DNA from: Morella rubra
Lineage: Eukaryota; Streptophyta; Magnoliopsida; Fagales; Myricaceae
DNA length: 64,000 bases
Reading direction: 5' to 3'
NCBI GenBank assembly: GCA_003952965.2
Contig: CM025849.1
Span: forward strand, 17,533,016 to 17,597,015
Shown: in pieces, positions 43,645-64,000 of the stretch
How positions within the stretch are numbered: position 1 is the first letter of the stretch
Layout of the letters: every line of letters begins with the position of its first letter
Notes under the pieces: generated by a model
Told to the model about the DNA's origin: nothing
The model's database searches: none
Seen by the model: the letters and a program-made list of their open reading frames with translations, nothing else
Program-made: the position numbers and the translations under genes

Positions 43645-46600
43645 CACGCACCAGCGTTGGAGGCAAACGTCATCAACGATAGTTGTATGACGTCATACAC
43701 CAATGCTAGTAGTATACCCAGAAGACAAAAGGTAGATGATACCGAATTTCCTCCAAGACAGGACAGGACACAAGTACCGAACTCGTCCAACCACGAATAC
43801 ACAATCTCAAACTGTCCATATTGTGGACAATTCAAGGGTTATTACGATAAACATATTTATCGCGTCTTAACCCTTGAACGGGTCTACGGGTACACACATT
43901 ATATCCCAAAAATAAACTCAAACATAACAAGTCAAAAACACTCCAATATTCATCCTCCATGCTTCTCAAACTGCATAATTTATTTCCAGAACTCAAGCAC
44001 TTCAATAATCAAACATTAAATATAAAGCTCAAACATTATACATGTATCACTATTAAAAAAACACTCCTGTAATCATCCTCCAGGCTTCTCAAACTTCATG
44101 ATTCATTTCCAGAACTCAAGCACTTCAATAATTAAATATGAGAATATAATAAATGCTACACAAGGTCAATAACTTGCAATCTGCCCTAACCCGCGATCGA
44201 TCGATACTATAGACGATCGATCGGATTTCAAGACCGATCGATCGTCATTATATAGACGATCGATCGCTGAACCTCCATCTAACACACGATCGATCGTCAG
44301 AATCTGGTGATCGATCGTGACTAACCCAGATCGACAAAACAGCTTGCCAGCCTCCCACACACTCAAATCCACGCCCAAAACACTCACAAATCATCCTCAT
44401 GCAATACTAATTCTAATATACATATTAAAAATACTCTAAGAAGCTCTAATCAACACAAATCCAATCCACAACACCCACGAATAGACAAATAAAAATAACA
44501 CCAAATAACCAACGAAATCATTCATAAATCGTAGTGTAGGTTGAGGATATTACCTTTTGCACGAAATGTAGACCAAAACGAACTAGATTCACACTAAAAT
44601 CTCACAAATGTCGCCCAAATTTTCAACACTCACCCGGTTAAAAAACAAATGAATTTGAGCTTGGGCTTAACCTTAAGGACTTCTAAACACTTACAAGGGA
44701 AAAAAATTAAAGCTCCTTGCCGCGAGTCTCTAGTTTCCTCTTGCCGTGGGTGTGTTTTTGCTTCACCCACGGCTTTAGAGCATCCTGGCATTTCAAGCGC
44801 GATAAACACCGATCGATCGGTAATATTACCGATCGATCGCTACCAAGCATAAAATTCCCGCCCAGATTTTAGAACGATCGATCGGTAATATTACCGATCG
44901 ATCGGTGTTACGTTTAAAACGACGTCGCATGAAGACCCAAAATTAACGATCCATTGGTACCAAAATATTAAACGACACCGTTATGTACCGATCGATCGCC
45001 AATAACGCGATCGATCGGTTAACCTAATTATTAAAAAAGTTTTTAGCCTAACAAATGACTTAATTATTAAAATTAATTTACTTATAATATCATATTAATG
45101 TTTACATAACATGTCTTAATAATACCTTACTCATACTAACACAAACAAAATGCATCTATGTTGCAACATGTATAACTTATACATGCTTTCTTAAAAATTA
45201 ATGATATGTACTTGATATGTTTTTATGTAATCTAAATACATCCTAACATACTTTGTTAATATATATTTCTATGTTTCTAATCATTTAAACTCACATTATT
45301 TAAAAAAATGAGGGTTAGATTAAAAACTAATGTAGCGATCGATCGGTGTATATACCGATCGATCGGTTAGTGCACCCAAACGACGACGGATAACACCGAT
45401 GGATCGGTGTGCACTTAGCGATCGATCGGTGTATTTAGTTGCAAAACAGAAAAATAAAAAACGATTTCTTGTTAAATTCTTTATATTAGTTATTTGATAA
45501 ACCACTTATTTCGTTATTTTTGCCGACCAAAGGGTATATTGGTCATTTTACTTATATAAGTGTCGATAAAGAAATACAAATAGAAAAACACGTAAATGGT
45601 AATCAAAGTTTCTTCTGCATATCCACAGATAAACAGAAAATGTCTCAAATACGTAAATAAAAAAACCAAATCCAAATAAACACAAATGTCTCAAACAGAT
45701 AAATAAAACCATAAATCAAAATGTATGTCCCAAATAGATATAAAAAAATAACATAAAAACTCATCAACGTCGAACAGCATCACGGAAAGTGGCCACGTCA
45801 TCAGGAATATCTCCGGGAATCCTCTGTGGATCTGCCTCCATCTTGAAATCATCCAGAGTCTTTTTAATTTCTTCCAGCTGCTCGTTGACGTCCGCCATAT
45901 GAGCCACGACCGACTTGTTGCGCAGCATTGTCACAGTGCACTCCCCATCGAAGGCGGTCCGGAGCTCCTTCAGCTGCTCCTCTAATGACTGCATCTGCCT
46001 CTCAACAGGCTGTAGAGTGGCCTTCATAGTCGCGCCGACACGGCTGTCGAGTCCGCAAATAGCTGGGCCACCCATGGAGGAGGCACTGCAGGTGCTCCCG
46101 TCTCCATAGGTGCCTCTGACGCTGATGTCGAAGGCCGTGATGCCTCCTCTACGAGCGAACCGTCGAGTCAATGCCCCCTCCTGGCCCCGGCTCCTGGACA
46201 GAGTGAACTTGTTCAGCGCACTCTTAACCTCCTTACGTGTATCCGAGGCAGCGATCACGACTCCCCGAGAAATGAGGAACTGAGTCAGAAACACGCCGTA
46301 TGGGAGGCTATATTCCTTAATTTCCCAAGCCTCATCCATAATCAGCTCGAACATGTACAACGAAAAATCTATCCGCGTCTGCTGACCCAGTAAGAGCATG
46401 CACTGAGCTCTCGTGAACGGACACTCGGTGGAATGAGTTCTGCCATCGACGTTCGGCGTCCAGATAAGGTGCAAAATCCGCCAAAACTCACTGAACTCAC
46501 TCTGCTTGATTATGCTGCCCACCACTGCAGAGGTCTTCCCAGTCATCAGCGTCCACAAATCCTGCTCTGATGTCCTCTGTTCATCAGTCAGGGGTACCGC

Positions 46601-48421
46601 CGGGAAACAGGGGCTCTCGGGCCGGGGGCAGTTTAAGAAATCGGCAATGACGTCTGCCGAGAATAAGAACTGCACGCCTCGCACCTCTAGCTGCACCTCA
46701 GGTGCTCTATCGACCGAGACGAGTGCACAGAAGAAATCTTGCACAACTGCGTCCACGCAAAACCCCTCAGTCCACGAGAGCTGATGAAGAAATCCTGGTA
46801 CTCGAAGAGCTGGTAGAGGGAGTGCTCCTCGTACAATAACTGGTCAAAATCAGAGAGCGTCACAGGACGCTCTTTGGCCACTGGCCGCCCCCTCAGGTAC
46901 TCCATTCGCCTCTCCAAGGTCATCATTGGATCAGCGACTTCTTGCTCTTGGGACGACGATCCCGTCCCGGTTCTCGTTGTGCGTGCACGCTTAACTCCTG
47001 ACATTTTATGTATACTGCAAAAGTTGTATATAAATATGTGTTAATAAGTAATCACAATAACGTATTACTTAAAAAAAAAAAAAGTAATCACAATCACGTA
47101 ATTATTAATGAAGTTGAAACAAACAGCGATCTACACGATCGATCGATCGATCACTAAATGTCGATCACTAAATGATCGTTTCTAAATGTGATCGATCACT
47201 AAATGGCCGATCGATCAAAATGGCGATCGATCAATCATTTGACCGATCGAACGCTATCGGTAAAACGACGCGTTTCAGTGCACAGACGATCGATCGTCCA
47301 TGCAACCAAACGCACAGTATCACTAAGGGATCGATCGCCACAAATACGATCGATCGCCGCTTAATCAAAACGCTACGCTTCACATTGTAGCTTACCGATC
47401 GATCGCTTAGGTGTAAGCGATCGATCGATAACAATAACGATCGATCGTCTATATAAACGATCGATCGAGCCCGAATTGAAACGCACAGTTTCGAGGAGAC
47501 GATCGATCGCTCACTAAAGCATCGATCGCTCCGTACCAAATTCAGCGATCGATCGGTGAATTTAACCGATCGATCATTGGACCTAGCACTTACACACGAT
47601 CGATCGCCTATGGAGGCGATCGATCGTTACGGGAACGAATACACACAGACGTTCCAAAACCCCAAAACAGGCCCAAAATCACCCAAAATTGATCCCAAAA
47701 CAATCCTAAACTCTTAAAACATGCATCAACAATAAAATAAATATATTTTACGGTCCTAAATGGATGATATAGCAAATTAGAAAACGTAAACTAAAAATTC
47801 GCTAGTGAACAACCGCTTAATATTGCTTAAAAAACAATATAAGTACGTACCTTTGACGTAGAAGACAATGAAGGATGATTCCACGCACTTTGGAAGACAA
47901 TGCAGCACGAAATGGCTCCTTGCACTTTGAGAGGATTCGAGAGATTTCGTGGAGAGATAACCGGTAAAAATGACTTCGGCGGTTTCATATAATCGTTTGT
48001 GCCGATCGATCGGTAGTTACGGATTGATCGATCGCTATTTTCTAACACGTGGCGTCTTCCCATTCGTTGAACGGCGATTCGAAAAAAGTGACGGTTACGC
48101 TTACCGATCGATCGTCATATATTGACGATCGATCGGCCTTTCGTATTTGCAGACGGTTACGATACCGATCGATCGTATATTACCGATCGATCGGTGGGTG
48201 ACGAAACTTTCCGTCACCAAAAGATTAACTTTTAGTGACAACAATTTTATTTCGTCACAAATAAAACCTTTAGTGACGAAATTGGTGACGAAAAGTAGTT
48301 TCGTCACGAAAAAACCTTTTTTGTGACGAAAATAGCATTTTGTCACTAAAAATTGACTTTTAGTGACGAAATTCAATTCGTCACCGAAATTTCGTCACTA
48401 AAAGTCAATTTTCTAGTAGTG
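43645..48421 (-). mobile_element. Second copy of the 5' part of the CACTA element
   Basis: Same as 32741-37517. It ends at the TIR (48421) followed by TCT (48422-48424). CGATCGATCG arrays recur at 44192-44320, 44806-45020, 45335-45430, 47127-47640 and 48000-48200. The TNP2 and Transposase_24-like genes are not present on this side of the gap. Confidence 0.85.
45764..47004 (-). pseudogene. Transposase_32-like gene of the CACTA, copy B
   Basis: Same gene as 34878-36119. One base fewer in 'gtcgagtcc' (46047-46049; copy A has 'gtcgaggtcc') joins the globular and coiled-coil parts into one reading frame of 330 residues from 46756 to 45764, although the joining segment itself is still read in a shifted frame. 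The shift near 46764 that separates the N-terminal part is shared with copy A. Confidence 0.7.
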
Positions 48422-49520
48422 TCTGCACATGATTGACACGCATCTGTTTCAGACAATCATGGATAATAAGTGTGTGCTTCCGCATAGTTCCATCCTTTCC
48501 AGACGCATATGGATATAATTTTAGCTAATGATGGTACTCCACATTACACGTTCTAGACGTCAGCCCGTCCGCACCGACCCATACCTTCCGAATGCCATTA
48601 TTTCGAGAAGTTTTTACTAACCATTCATGATTTGCAATTTAATGCTTAGGAATTTGATTAGTCTACGTGAAAAACGAAAAAACGTCTGCATGGCATGAAC
48701 GGCCCTTCCGAACGGTGTGCACGGATTTTAAAAACGAATAGAAGCCATTTGAACAGCATTTTACATCAGCAGTTTTTACACCGTTTTTCCTCCTCTCTCA
48801 AACCTACATTCACGTTTCTCGTCCAGCAATCTTACTTTTTCGTCCATTTCGTGGAGTTCTTCATATCCAAGTACGTTTCTCATGTTTGATTTTGTTTTTT
48901 GGCATAAAAATTGTGTTTTTAAGTCATTTATGTAGAAATTTTCATGAAGGATTTCGACCACCACAGTTGTTTGATGGCCGATATTTGTATTGATATGGAT
49001 TGCCTAATGTTGTAGGATTGTTTAGGCTATAATTTTGTGTTATTTGGTGTTGATTTTGGATTGTTTTGTAGGTGGGAGTGAGGCCGGCAATGGCTGAGTC
49101 GACTCTGTCTTCTTCCCCACATAAGACAAAAGTACATGCTCCTTTTCTGGCGTATTATGCACCTCATTTTCGCCTACGACATCGAGCTGAGAGCTCACAC
49201 GATAGTGTCCTATATTTAGAGGCGAGCTAATGCTATCAATGACTAGAAGATGTGTTGTAGATCTTCCCTTATAGGTCTTCCTAACTCTTCAGTCTGAGGC
49301 GAAGATCACGTCTGCTGCTGCGTTGCCGTACAGTCTACTCCTGACACAATTTCTCCATAGTGTAGGCTACATGGATAGTCTAGACAAGGAAAGAAAGCCG
49401 CCTATTGGTCCCATCTATCGGACCACTTTGAGTCGTTACGAGGCTCAGCTTAGGCGGCAAAAGTTATGACAATCTCCTGCTCCTGGACAGCCGCAGCAAG
49501 TGGAGGAGCCCTATATACGT
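48422..49520 (+). mobile_element. Old CACTA segment, copy B, with gene relic from 49090
   Basis: Same as 37518-38640. The MAESTLSSSPHK start is at 49090, followed by the same stops. Confidence 0.65.
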
Positions 49521-50105
49521 AAGAGGGAAGGGAAATACTTCACTCATGATCATGATATGCTCTTTAATCAAAACAAACCACAACTGTTGTACAAGGTATG
49601 ATAGAAATCATCTCCCTGGGATGCGCAAGCAAGTGCATAAAGATGCTATTAGAAGCTTTAGCGGTTTCATCTCTCTTATTTATTCCTCTCTTCTAAATGT
49701 CAATGGTTGTACAAGTAGAAGAAATCATGGGATGCTGCTAAAGATTGTGCTATTAGAAGCTTTATAGTTTTTCATCTCTCTAAATGTCAATGGTGTAGTT
49801 TGATGCTTTAGGAGTTTCTATTTATACCTATTAATTGTACGGGAATGTTTTGAGGGAACATCTGATGTGCTGGTGGCATATGCTTAATGCTCATCAGAAT
49901 ATATGTATACAAATATATATATCAAAACATACGTTCGCGTGCCAATTTCTTGTACGAAATTCATCTTCTTGAACTTTCATTTCTTTTATTGTTTGTGTCG
50001 AGATGTTTTTGATCCATTAGGAGTTGAGAGTTGATACACCATAAATCATATATATAAATTAAATAAAACCTTAATCTCTTTTAATTTCTGTTAATATTCT
50101 TGATC
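49520..50105 (-). pseudogene. Relic of RNase promoter, exon 1 and intron 1 (copy B)
   Basis: It is closer to the intact gene than copy A over the intron part ('gtaagagggaa..tactcatgatcatgat' region). It also has an extra partial repeat of the exon 1 / leader sequence at about 49700-49790 that copy A lacks. Confidence 0.75.
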
Positions 50106-51239
50106 TAGACCTTTTATTTAGTAATGATCATGATGAAATTAGAAATCTAGACCTTCTCCTATTCTCCCTCTCTCTCTCTCTCCTCCTCAATCCTCACGTA
50201 ACTTTCAATCTTTCACCCTCCTCTCTCTCGTCAGTCGTCCCTTCGGCAGTTGGCCTCCTCCTCTCAATCCTCTCACCGCCTCGCACAGCTACTCCACCGT
50301 GCCCCTACCACCGTCTCTCTCTCCCTCTCAATCTCTCTCTTTCGACTCTCATCTCTGTCTCTCCCTCTCCCTCTCTCTCTCCCTCTCACAGCAGCTCCGC
50401 CTCCTACAGCTGCTGCCTACCGCTATGCAACAGCTGCTCCGCCTCTCTCTCCTTCTCAGTCTCTCTCTGCCCAAACGGCCTAAAAACACTTGCCCAAAGG
50501 TGGGCGGTTAACCGCTACCGCCATTGTTGGGCACAAGTAACCAATATTACCTTATGGGCGAAACCTAGAAAACAAAGAGGTCAGCCCAAAAGAAAGGGAT
50601 GAATATAATATTTCCGTTTTTTCTAAACTAGATGAACATAATATTTCAGACGTGATTGTGACATTCCTTTGTTCATCCAATGCAGATATGCATTCTCTCT
50701 CGAATTTGTATTTTTCTCATCTGTTGTCTCGAATAATCCAATTTTGAGAGAAAGCACACATGTATCGATAATCACAGCTAGACGCATGTACCATTGCAAA
50801 ATAGCACCACTCAAAAAGCGAGTACCATATGACTGACCATTCTTGGAAAATACATCTAAAGCAAGCCAAAGGACATACACACAATGGTAGTGGAACAAAA
50901 GAAATAAATGTTTGATAGATGAGAACAAGCAAAAGATGGTATATCCAAAGCACACTTAGGCTTTGCAGGAATTTAGTTCTTCACAAGTACCGGCGGGGGA
51001 ATTTTGATCACCGCCCAAGGCAGTGGCGGTGGGGGCAGAACCGCCACCGCCGATGCACAGCCCTATTCATTTGTTCTCTAAAAATTTCCTATGATTTTTG
51101 GCGTAATGATATATGCAAATTTTGGACTAATTAGAATCATCGCCTTGTAATAATTTAACCCTTTATAAACCTTTACATGTATTCCTCTCTTCTTTAACAA
51201 ACTCTCTAGCCTTTTCTGCTTTAGGGTAAGCGCGCGGCC

Positions 51240-51919
51240 ATGGTTATGCCGAAGGAGGTGACCAAGAAAACTAAGGGCCAACAGAGGATTGAGATGAAAA
51301 GACTAGTTGGTAGCAGGCAAAAGGTTACCCTCTCAAAGCGTCGTGTGGGCCTCTTCAAGAAAGCCGCCGAGCTACGTGTCCTGTGCAGCGCTAAAGTCGC
51401 CGTCCTTACATTGAATAATAAACGCAAGATGTTCAGCTTTGCCACCTCGATGTCGAGAGCGTCATCAACCGCTACGTCAGTGGATACACCCTGGCCGAGC
51501 CGTTCCAAAAGTTTGTACCCATGAATAAGTTCAACACGCAATATGCTCAAGCTCATAAGGAATTAGAAGTGGAGAAGAAGCGACTTTCGGAGATTGAGGA
51601 GGCAAAGAAGAAGCAGGAGGACGATGGGAAAGAACTAAGATTTGGTGGGACGAGCCGCTGACGAGAATATGGGTTTGGAGGAGTTGCAGCAGTATATGTG
51701 GGCTCTGAAAGAGGTGCGCCGGAAGGTAGGGGTGAGGGAGGATGAGTTGAAGATAAAGAGTAGTACTTCTTTGATGTCTGCAATGGACATGGGTTCAGGG
51801 TGGGCAATCATGTACCTTCAGGGAATGATTTTGTGAACTGGGAGTGGGCTAATGGTGAAGTTAGTGGCTTTTGCACTGGTAGCCATGATTTTGCGATTGG
51901 ACAAGATCATAAGATTTGA
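51240..51919 (+). pseudogene. Type I (AGL62-like) MADS-box gene with frameshifts (copy B)
   Basis: Identical in structure to 40291-40970, with all four homopolymer lesions shared (near 51441, 51642-51644, 51661 and 51782). MADS domain RIEMKRLVGSRQKVTLSKRR. The stop of the natural frame is at 51917-51919. If the duplication is an assembly artefact, this and 40291-40970 are one locus. Confidence 0.75.
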
Positions 51920-53236
51920 GTTTATTTTTCCGCTTGCCTATTTGAATATGATGCTTTAGAGGTTTGTCATTTTTAATGTTTGGGTCTCTTAAAATGAGGT
52001 GTGGTTGCAGTATTTTAATTAGTCCCAGATTCCGGTGGTCAATGGTGAATGGCATGTGACTCGGTCACCAACCATACAGTACATATTTTGTCACATTGAT
52101 TATCATACGTAATGCGAAGCTTCGGTCACATAATCAAAGCTACAAATATGTCAGCAAGTTGTCGATCCAATAGGCATAGTTAATATGCAAACCCACATAA
52201 CCAAATTAGCAGGCAAAACTTTTAAAATGGCCAAACTCCAACTTTGGATAACTCAATTTAATTTTTGCACAGTGAGAGAAATGAGCGCAACGCAGGCGCG
52301 AAAGCGACAATAAATAATTGCCAAGCCAAGCTCCAGCCCCAGTACGAGTCGTGAGCCACAAGCAGTTAGTTCGTTCCATTCCGCTGTTGGATTCTGGGCT
52401 GCATCCTTGAGACTGTAAACATAGCAGAGGCAATGAACAAAGATCATATTTGGGGAAGAAAAAGGGAAAACAAGGGATAGCCCAAGATTTGGTTTACCAC
52501 TCCATTCTATAGTCATCATACGAAGGCTGAGTGGTTCATTTTTGACAGAAAACATTACAACTCTTTTAAGTGGATTTCAAACTATGTCAGAGTTCAAGTC
52601 CTACATGATCCACATCAATATGCATCTTCCACACTGCATTTTCCTTCACCCTACTCTTTCCTATTGGGAGTGGGCTTAATCTTCTTTCCTTCCGCCTGAG
52701 AATGGTTTAAACTTTAAGCCCTGACAATACAAGACTTGTACTAAATTTGTAAAGCTAACCCTGAAACTTTTGAATACTTTTGACACTGGTTAAAGGGTGC
52801 AGATATACGTTGATTCAAAATTGAAGGTCTTTTCAGCACTTGAAGAGATGCCAAAGTCCGCGACAAGGTTCAAAGCAATATCTTGAGAAGAATAAGAAGT
52901 TAAAGAACTCGAAATCCTCTAAGAAACACTAAGAATAGAGAAGCTTCACCGTCAGAAAAGCATAGAAACTACAGTAATGGTCCATTCACGGTTGGCTGCA
53001 CTTTCTATAGTCTTGACATTCTCCAACTCATGGCCAATAATCGATTGGTTTGGAAATGACAATATTTAAGGTATGATAGCAGTGTTGTATGCATGGACAC
53101 ATAAAAGACACCGGTTTTTCAGTATCCTAAATATTAAATTAACATAACAAATATAACTATTGGCACACTTGAGAGACCCATACAAAACAAAAACAAAAAA
53201 ACCTGCGTGCTTACCTTCAGAGAACTTCAAGTCTTT

Positions 53237-60337
<7,101 letters not shown>

Positions 60338-61219
60338 CTCCTCCCCTGCAACCACAGCAAAGTATTTTAGAGAGGAAGAGAATTAAACCACAAATAAAAT
60401 AGAGCAAGATGATAAACTTCCAAAAATCACGAACCGTGTACTAAACAATAACGAAAACCGATTTGTGTTCGCATTTTACACACCAAGGTATCATGTATGC
60501 AACCACACGCATATGCATAAAGAATTTTCGCAAACGAAGGTTTACTTTGGTGAATCTATGGAACATAACACCAGCTATAACATGAAATTGACTCGTAAAA
60601 GAGACACTGCCAAATGAACAAAATAAAGCTAGCAACAACAAAATGACATTCAGAAACAAACAGGAGAAAAATAGAGAAGCTTCAATTGAGACAAATCATT
60701 TCAAGAGCTAACATGTTTCTACATTTTCATAGCGACCGAAAAGAGAGTAAAGCGAAAAAGAAACCGGTAATTATTCCATCATACTGAACAAGATCTAAGA
60801 CCACTTTTTGCGTCGCACATTTCCAGATAAAGAGACAGAGAGAGAGAGAAACAGATTTGCAAAGGAATCAGAAGCCGAGTCCATACCTGGTTTCAGATTA
60901 GACCGCGATTAAAAAATCACAATCAACACTCAGTAAGTGGGTTTCAAGCATGAGATATAACACAAATCACAATCAACACTCAACCAAATAAATAAGAAAC
61001 TAAACTATATCACATCTGAAACGTAATTAAAAAAGACATCAACAAAGATTAAAGAAAATAAAAACTAAAGTATACCCCAAGGTAACAAAGAGCACCAGGG
61101 CTTATACTTAAAAGTGAAGCCATAATAGAGTTTTGTTTCAAAAACAAAAAATATTAGATTCAGTACATAACAGATTCACTAAACAAAAAAAATAATCACT
61201 AACAAAAAATAACATATTA
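60338..61219. other. Upstream region of KDO-8-P synthase
   Basis: It contains a probable 5' UTR intron: donor CAG|GTATGG near 60887 and acceptor TTGCAG near 60350 on the minus strand. Otherwise it is AT-rich. No TATA box could be assigned with confidence. Confidence 0.45.
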
Positions 61220-62669
61220 TGTTGGCTTTTAATCACAATCAATGTTTTGATGATAACTATAGAAGTAATTGAGATTGTTGAAGCAAAGAAGATAAAAAAT
61301 GAGCACGGAGTGATCAAGCAACATCACCTTTAATGGAAGTGTTCTTAAAGCGAAGACTCAAGATGCTAGGGTAATCTTTGTAACTCTAAGACTTCATCTT
61401 TAACAAGGATTTGAATCACACACTTGCATATTTCTTCAAAACTTGCATGAACCGCCGTAAGTCCAAGGATTAAGGCAACCCAAGAGGGAGGGTGAATTGG
61501 GTTTTAAATTTTTTTGGTTATAACCTCCAAAATCGTGTTTGCAAAGTAAAGCACAAGTATATTGAAGCAACAAGTAAATAAGTGCTAAATGTAAAGAGTA
61601 GGGATAGAGAAGCAAACACGTGATTTTTAAGTGGTTCGGCAAACCCGCCTACACCTTAAGCTCCTTTACCGAGCCTTGAGGTTTTTTCCACTATCTTCCA
61701 AATAGTGTACAAGTGTTTTCCCGGGCTCAACACTCACAACTCAAGTGATTTTCGGGTTCACCACTCACAACCCAACCAAGCTTGAGATATACCCTCTCTA
61801 AACTTCTTCTTTAGTGAACAACCTCACTAAAGGAATCACCTCTTTTGGATATGAAATTTACAAGAACAAACTTTCTCAAGGAGTGGCTATGAAAATGTAA
61901 TTTGTGTGAATGATATGAGAAATATAGAATAAGAAGGTTTAAGATATTTATCAAGCTAAGTAAAAAGATATGTGGTCGTTCTCTCCTGTTTTTAGACACT
62001 AGGAAGGTCTTTATATAGGCTACACATAAAAAATTAGTCGTTTCTAGCCGTTAGTAATTTTACCGTTGTACCGGTTCTGACCGCTTCATATATACGGTCG
62101 ACCGCTTCATGTACGGTCGACCGCTTCATGGTTACCGTTAGCCAACGGTCATATGTCAGATGCTCAACGGATCTATTTCAAAAGATAGACCGGTCGATCG
62201 CTACACCAAGAGGTCGAAGGTCGGTCGACCGCTTCACCAGCCGGTCGACCTCTTCAACTTAAGCACATGATCTGGTTCATTTAAAACCCACGATTTTGAC
62301 CATTTTAAAACACCCAATTTTAAAGACTAACTTCCCATAAGTATATAAAAGGTTTGAGAGTTGATTGGGGTTTTTGAAACTATTAAAAAACATTTGAGCT
62401 TCCAAGCAAGATGTAAAAATGGTTTATACATTTTGAAAGATGTGCAAGTGTGTAATTCAAATCCTTGTCAAAACTGAATCGAAGAGTTACACGGTTGTAC
62501 CCTATGGTCTTGAATCTTCACTTTTGAGCTCCTTGCATCTTCTTGATCTTCAATCTTCTTGTCTTTGGCTCTTTATAAAAATGTTCTTTGTCTTTGAAGA
62601 TGTCCATTTGTATAAACTTAGTCTATTTATTATAATCATCTAAATATCGATTGTGAACAAAAGATAACA
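61220..62669 (+). repeat. LTR-like repeat, complete (same family as 690-1683)
   Basis: It begins TGTTGGCTTTTAATCACAAT and ends AACAAAAGATAACA, near-mirrored ends. The middle has several GGTCGACC palindromes ('ggtcgaccgcttcat' repeats at 62090-62260). No flanking 5-bp duplication was found: the left flank is TATTA, and the right flank runs straight into the inverted copy. Confidence 0.7.
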
Positions 62670-62671
62670 AA

Positions 62672-63583
62672 CCGTTTTACCACTTGTTTTGAAGATTTAT
62701 AAATATTTTAATGGCTTCAAAATATCCCAATTAAACTCTCAAACCTTTTATATACTTACAGGAAGTTAGTCTTTAAAATTGAGTATTTTAAGTTGGTCAA
62801 AATCGTGGTTTTAAAACAACCGGATCATGCTTAAGTTGAGGAGGTCGAACGGCTTGGTTTAAAGCGTTTGATCGGTTAGTTTGAAAAATTAAAGAAAAGA
62901 ACCGTTCCGACCTCTAACATTATGACAGGTAGGTAACGTAAACCTGTAGCAGTTGACCCATTCATGTAGCAGTGAACCGGTTTGTCGTGAATCTTTGACA
63001 GATCGACTCCTAACGGCTATTTTTCTTATGAGGCCTATACAAAACTATTTCTAGGCCTTTTAAAAGTACCTGAATGTCCAAAATCATTTTACAAAGGCAA
63101 AGAGTGATAAAAAAAAAACATTTCAATCATTGTTTAAACATCATTCACACAAAATCATCACTTTCACATCCTTATTATCGTGTGAAGCCTAAGAGAGAAA
63201 TTTCTCATTGTATCATCTACTCCATCAAGGGAGTTTAGTGAGCACTTTTGTTCATCCCTATACACTTGAAAGAGAGGGATTAATTCTTGTTTCCTTTTGG
63301 TGAAGGTTGTTCTCAAAGTCGTTCTTGAAGCTTGAAGAGGTTTGTTCTCAAAGTCGTTCTTGAAGCTTGAAGAGATTTGTTCTCAAACTCATTCTTGAAG
63401 CTTGAAGAGGTGTTTCTTAAGCTCAAGTGTAAGGAACCTTTCCCTTGGTTGAAAGGAGCATAGTGGAGAAACCTCAAGGCTCGGTAAAGGATCTCGAGGG
63501 GTGGATGTAGGAGGGTTTGCCGAACCACCTAAAAATCTCATGTTGCTTCTCTTAACCCTTACTTTTTACATTTAGCACTTATT
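62672..63583 (-). repeat. Inverted partial copy of the LTR-like repeat
   Basis: The reverse complement matches 61560-62430. Shared blocks include 'cttttatatacttacaggaag', 'gcttaagttgagg' and 'gggtttgccgaaccac'. Together the two arms form a long imperfect hairpin with a spacer of about 240 bp. Near 63310-63420 it carries three or four copies of a 41-bp unit ('ttgttctcaaag.cgttcttgaagcttgaagag'). Confidence 0.8.
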
Positions 63584-64000
63584 GTGAGACCCCAACCTTA
63601 TTTCTATCATTTTAAAGAATTATTACTCCCTAAGTTTGTATTGCTCTAAATTATTATTATTACTCTAATTTTGAGAGAGGCATGTATGGGGAGATTAATC
63701 TAACGTTATGTCTAGGTGAATTTTCCCCTAGCATTTTTATGAGTTTTAAGCTAGGATTTAAATGTTATATTATTTGCAATTGTTAAAGTTTGAGTAATTG
63801 AGATTAATTAGGCTAATTATTTTAATTAATGGAATATGTCCCTAAGTTACAATATTTAAAAGAATTTAATTAGGGCTTTAAAAAAATTCAATTAGGGCTT
63901 TAACTTTGAAAATATGTGAGACTTAGAATTTAAAATGGGAAGGCATGATTTGGGAAATTTATATGGTAGCTGGAAATAAAAATATCGTAGCTGGAAATTA
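63584..64000. other. AT-rich DNA, nothing recognised
   Basis: No gene or transposon terminus was recognised. A short direct repeat, 'ttcaattagggcttta'-like, lies near 63866-63900. Confidence 0.4.

Noticed and set aside
43346-43835. Long reading frames running through the N block
   Set aside because: They are created by the Ns and the flanks have no coding signal.

Overview
The window is nuclear DNA of a eudicot plant. Genes have many short introns with GT..AG borders, and the host genes recognised are an S-like RNase T2, a KDO-8-phosphate synthase, a type I MADS gene and pieces of a LONESOME HIGHWAY bHLH gene and a cinnamoyl-CoA-reductase-like gene. Intergenic DNA is AT-rich and most of the window is transposon. 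No tRNA, rRNA or CRISPR was seen. The species cannot be named from this sequence.

Layout. 1-5498: LTR-like repeat (690-1683), a decayed CACTA 3' half (2317-4171) and anonymous DNA. 5504-10931: minus-strand LTR element with target duplication AATAT; it has no visible reverse transcriptase but carries a broken ORF of the plant-transposon (Transposase_32-like) type. 11264-12307: an intact four-exon secreted S-like RNase gene, with a TATA box and a phosphate-starvation P1BS site upstream. 13507-25652: a 12.1-kb Mutator-like element (MULE) with about 290-bp terminal inverted repeats and a perfect 9-bp target duplication. It carries a mudrA-type transposase (+) and, on the other strand, fragments of a captured reductase gene inside a 2.9-kb direct duplication. 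26014-38640: an old CACTA element interrupted by a complete 11.15-kb CACTA (26365-37517, target duplication TCT). The younger CACTA holds three minus-strand genes (Transposase_32-like, TNP2, Transposase_24-like) and arrays of a palindromic CGATCGATCG motif. 38640-43385: relic of the RNase promoter and first exon, a CT-rich stretch, a type I MADS gene (+), and the last two exons of KDO-8-P synthase (-).

43386-43644 is an assembly gap. 43645-54335 repeats 32741-43385 almost exactly, and the repeat begins and ends precisely at the gap. This is what two overlapping contigs that were not merged look like, so the tandem duplication is probably false. To the right, 53237-60337 is a 13-exon KDO-8-P synthase gene with a 1.4-kb Pack-MULE in intron 11; the Pack-MULE carries exon 1 of an LHW-like bHLH gene. 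61220-63583 is an LTR-like repeat next to an inverted partial copy.

Nearly every frameshift in otherwise recognisable genes is a one-base change in a homopolymer. Several 'pseudogenes' here may therefore be intact genes read with sequencing error, and calls of broken genes are made with that caution.
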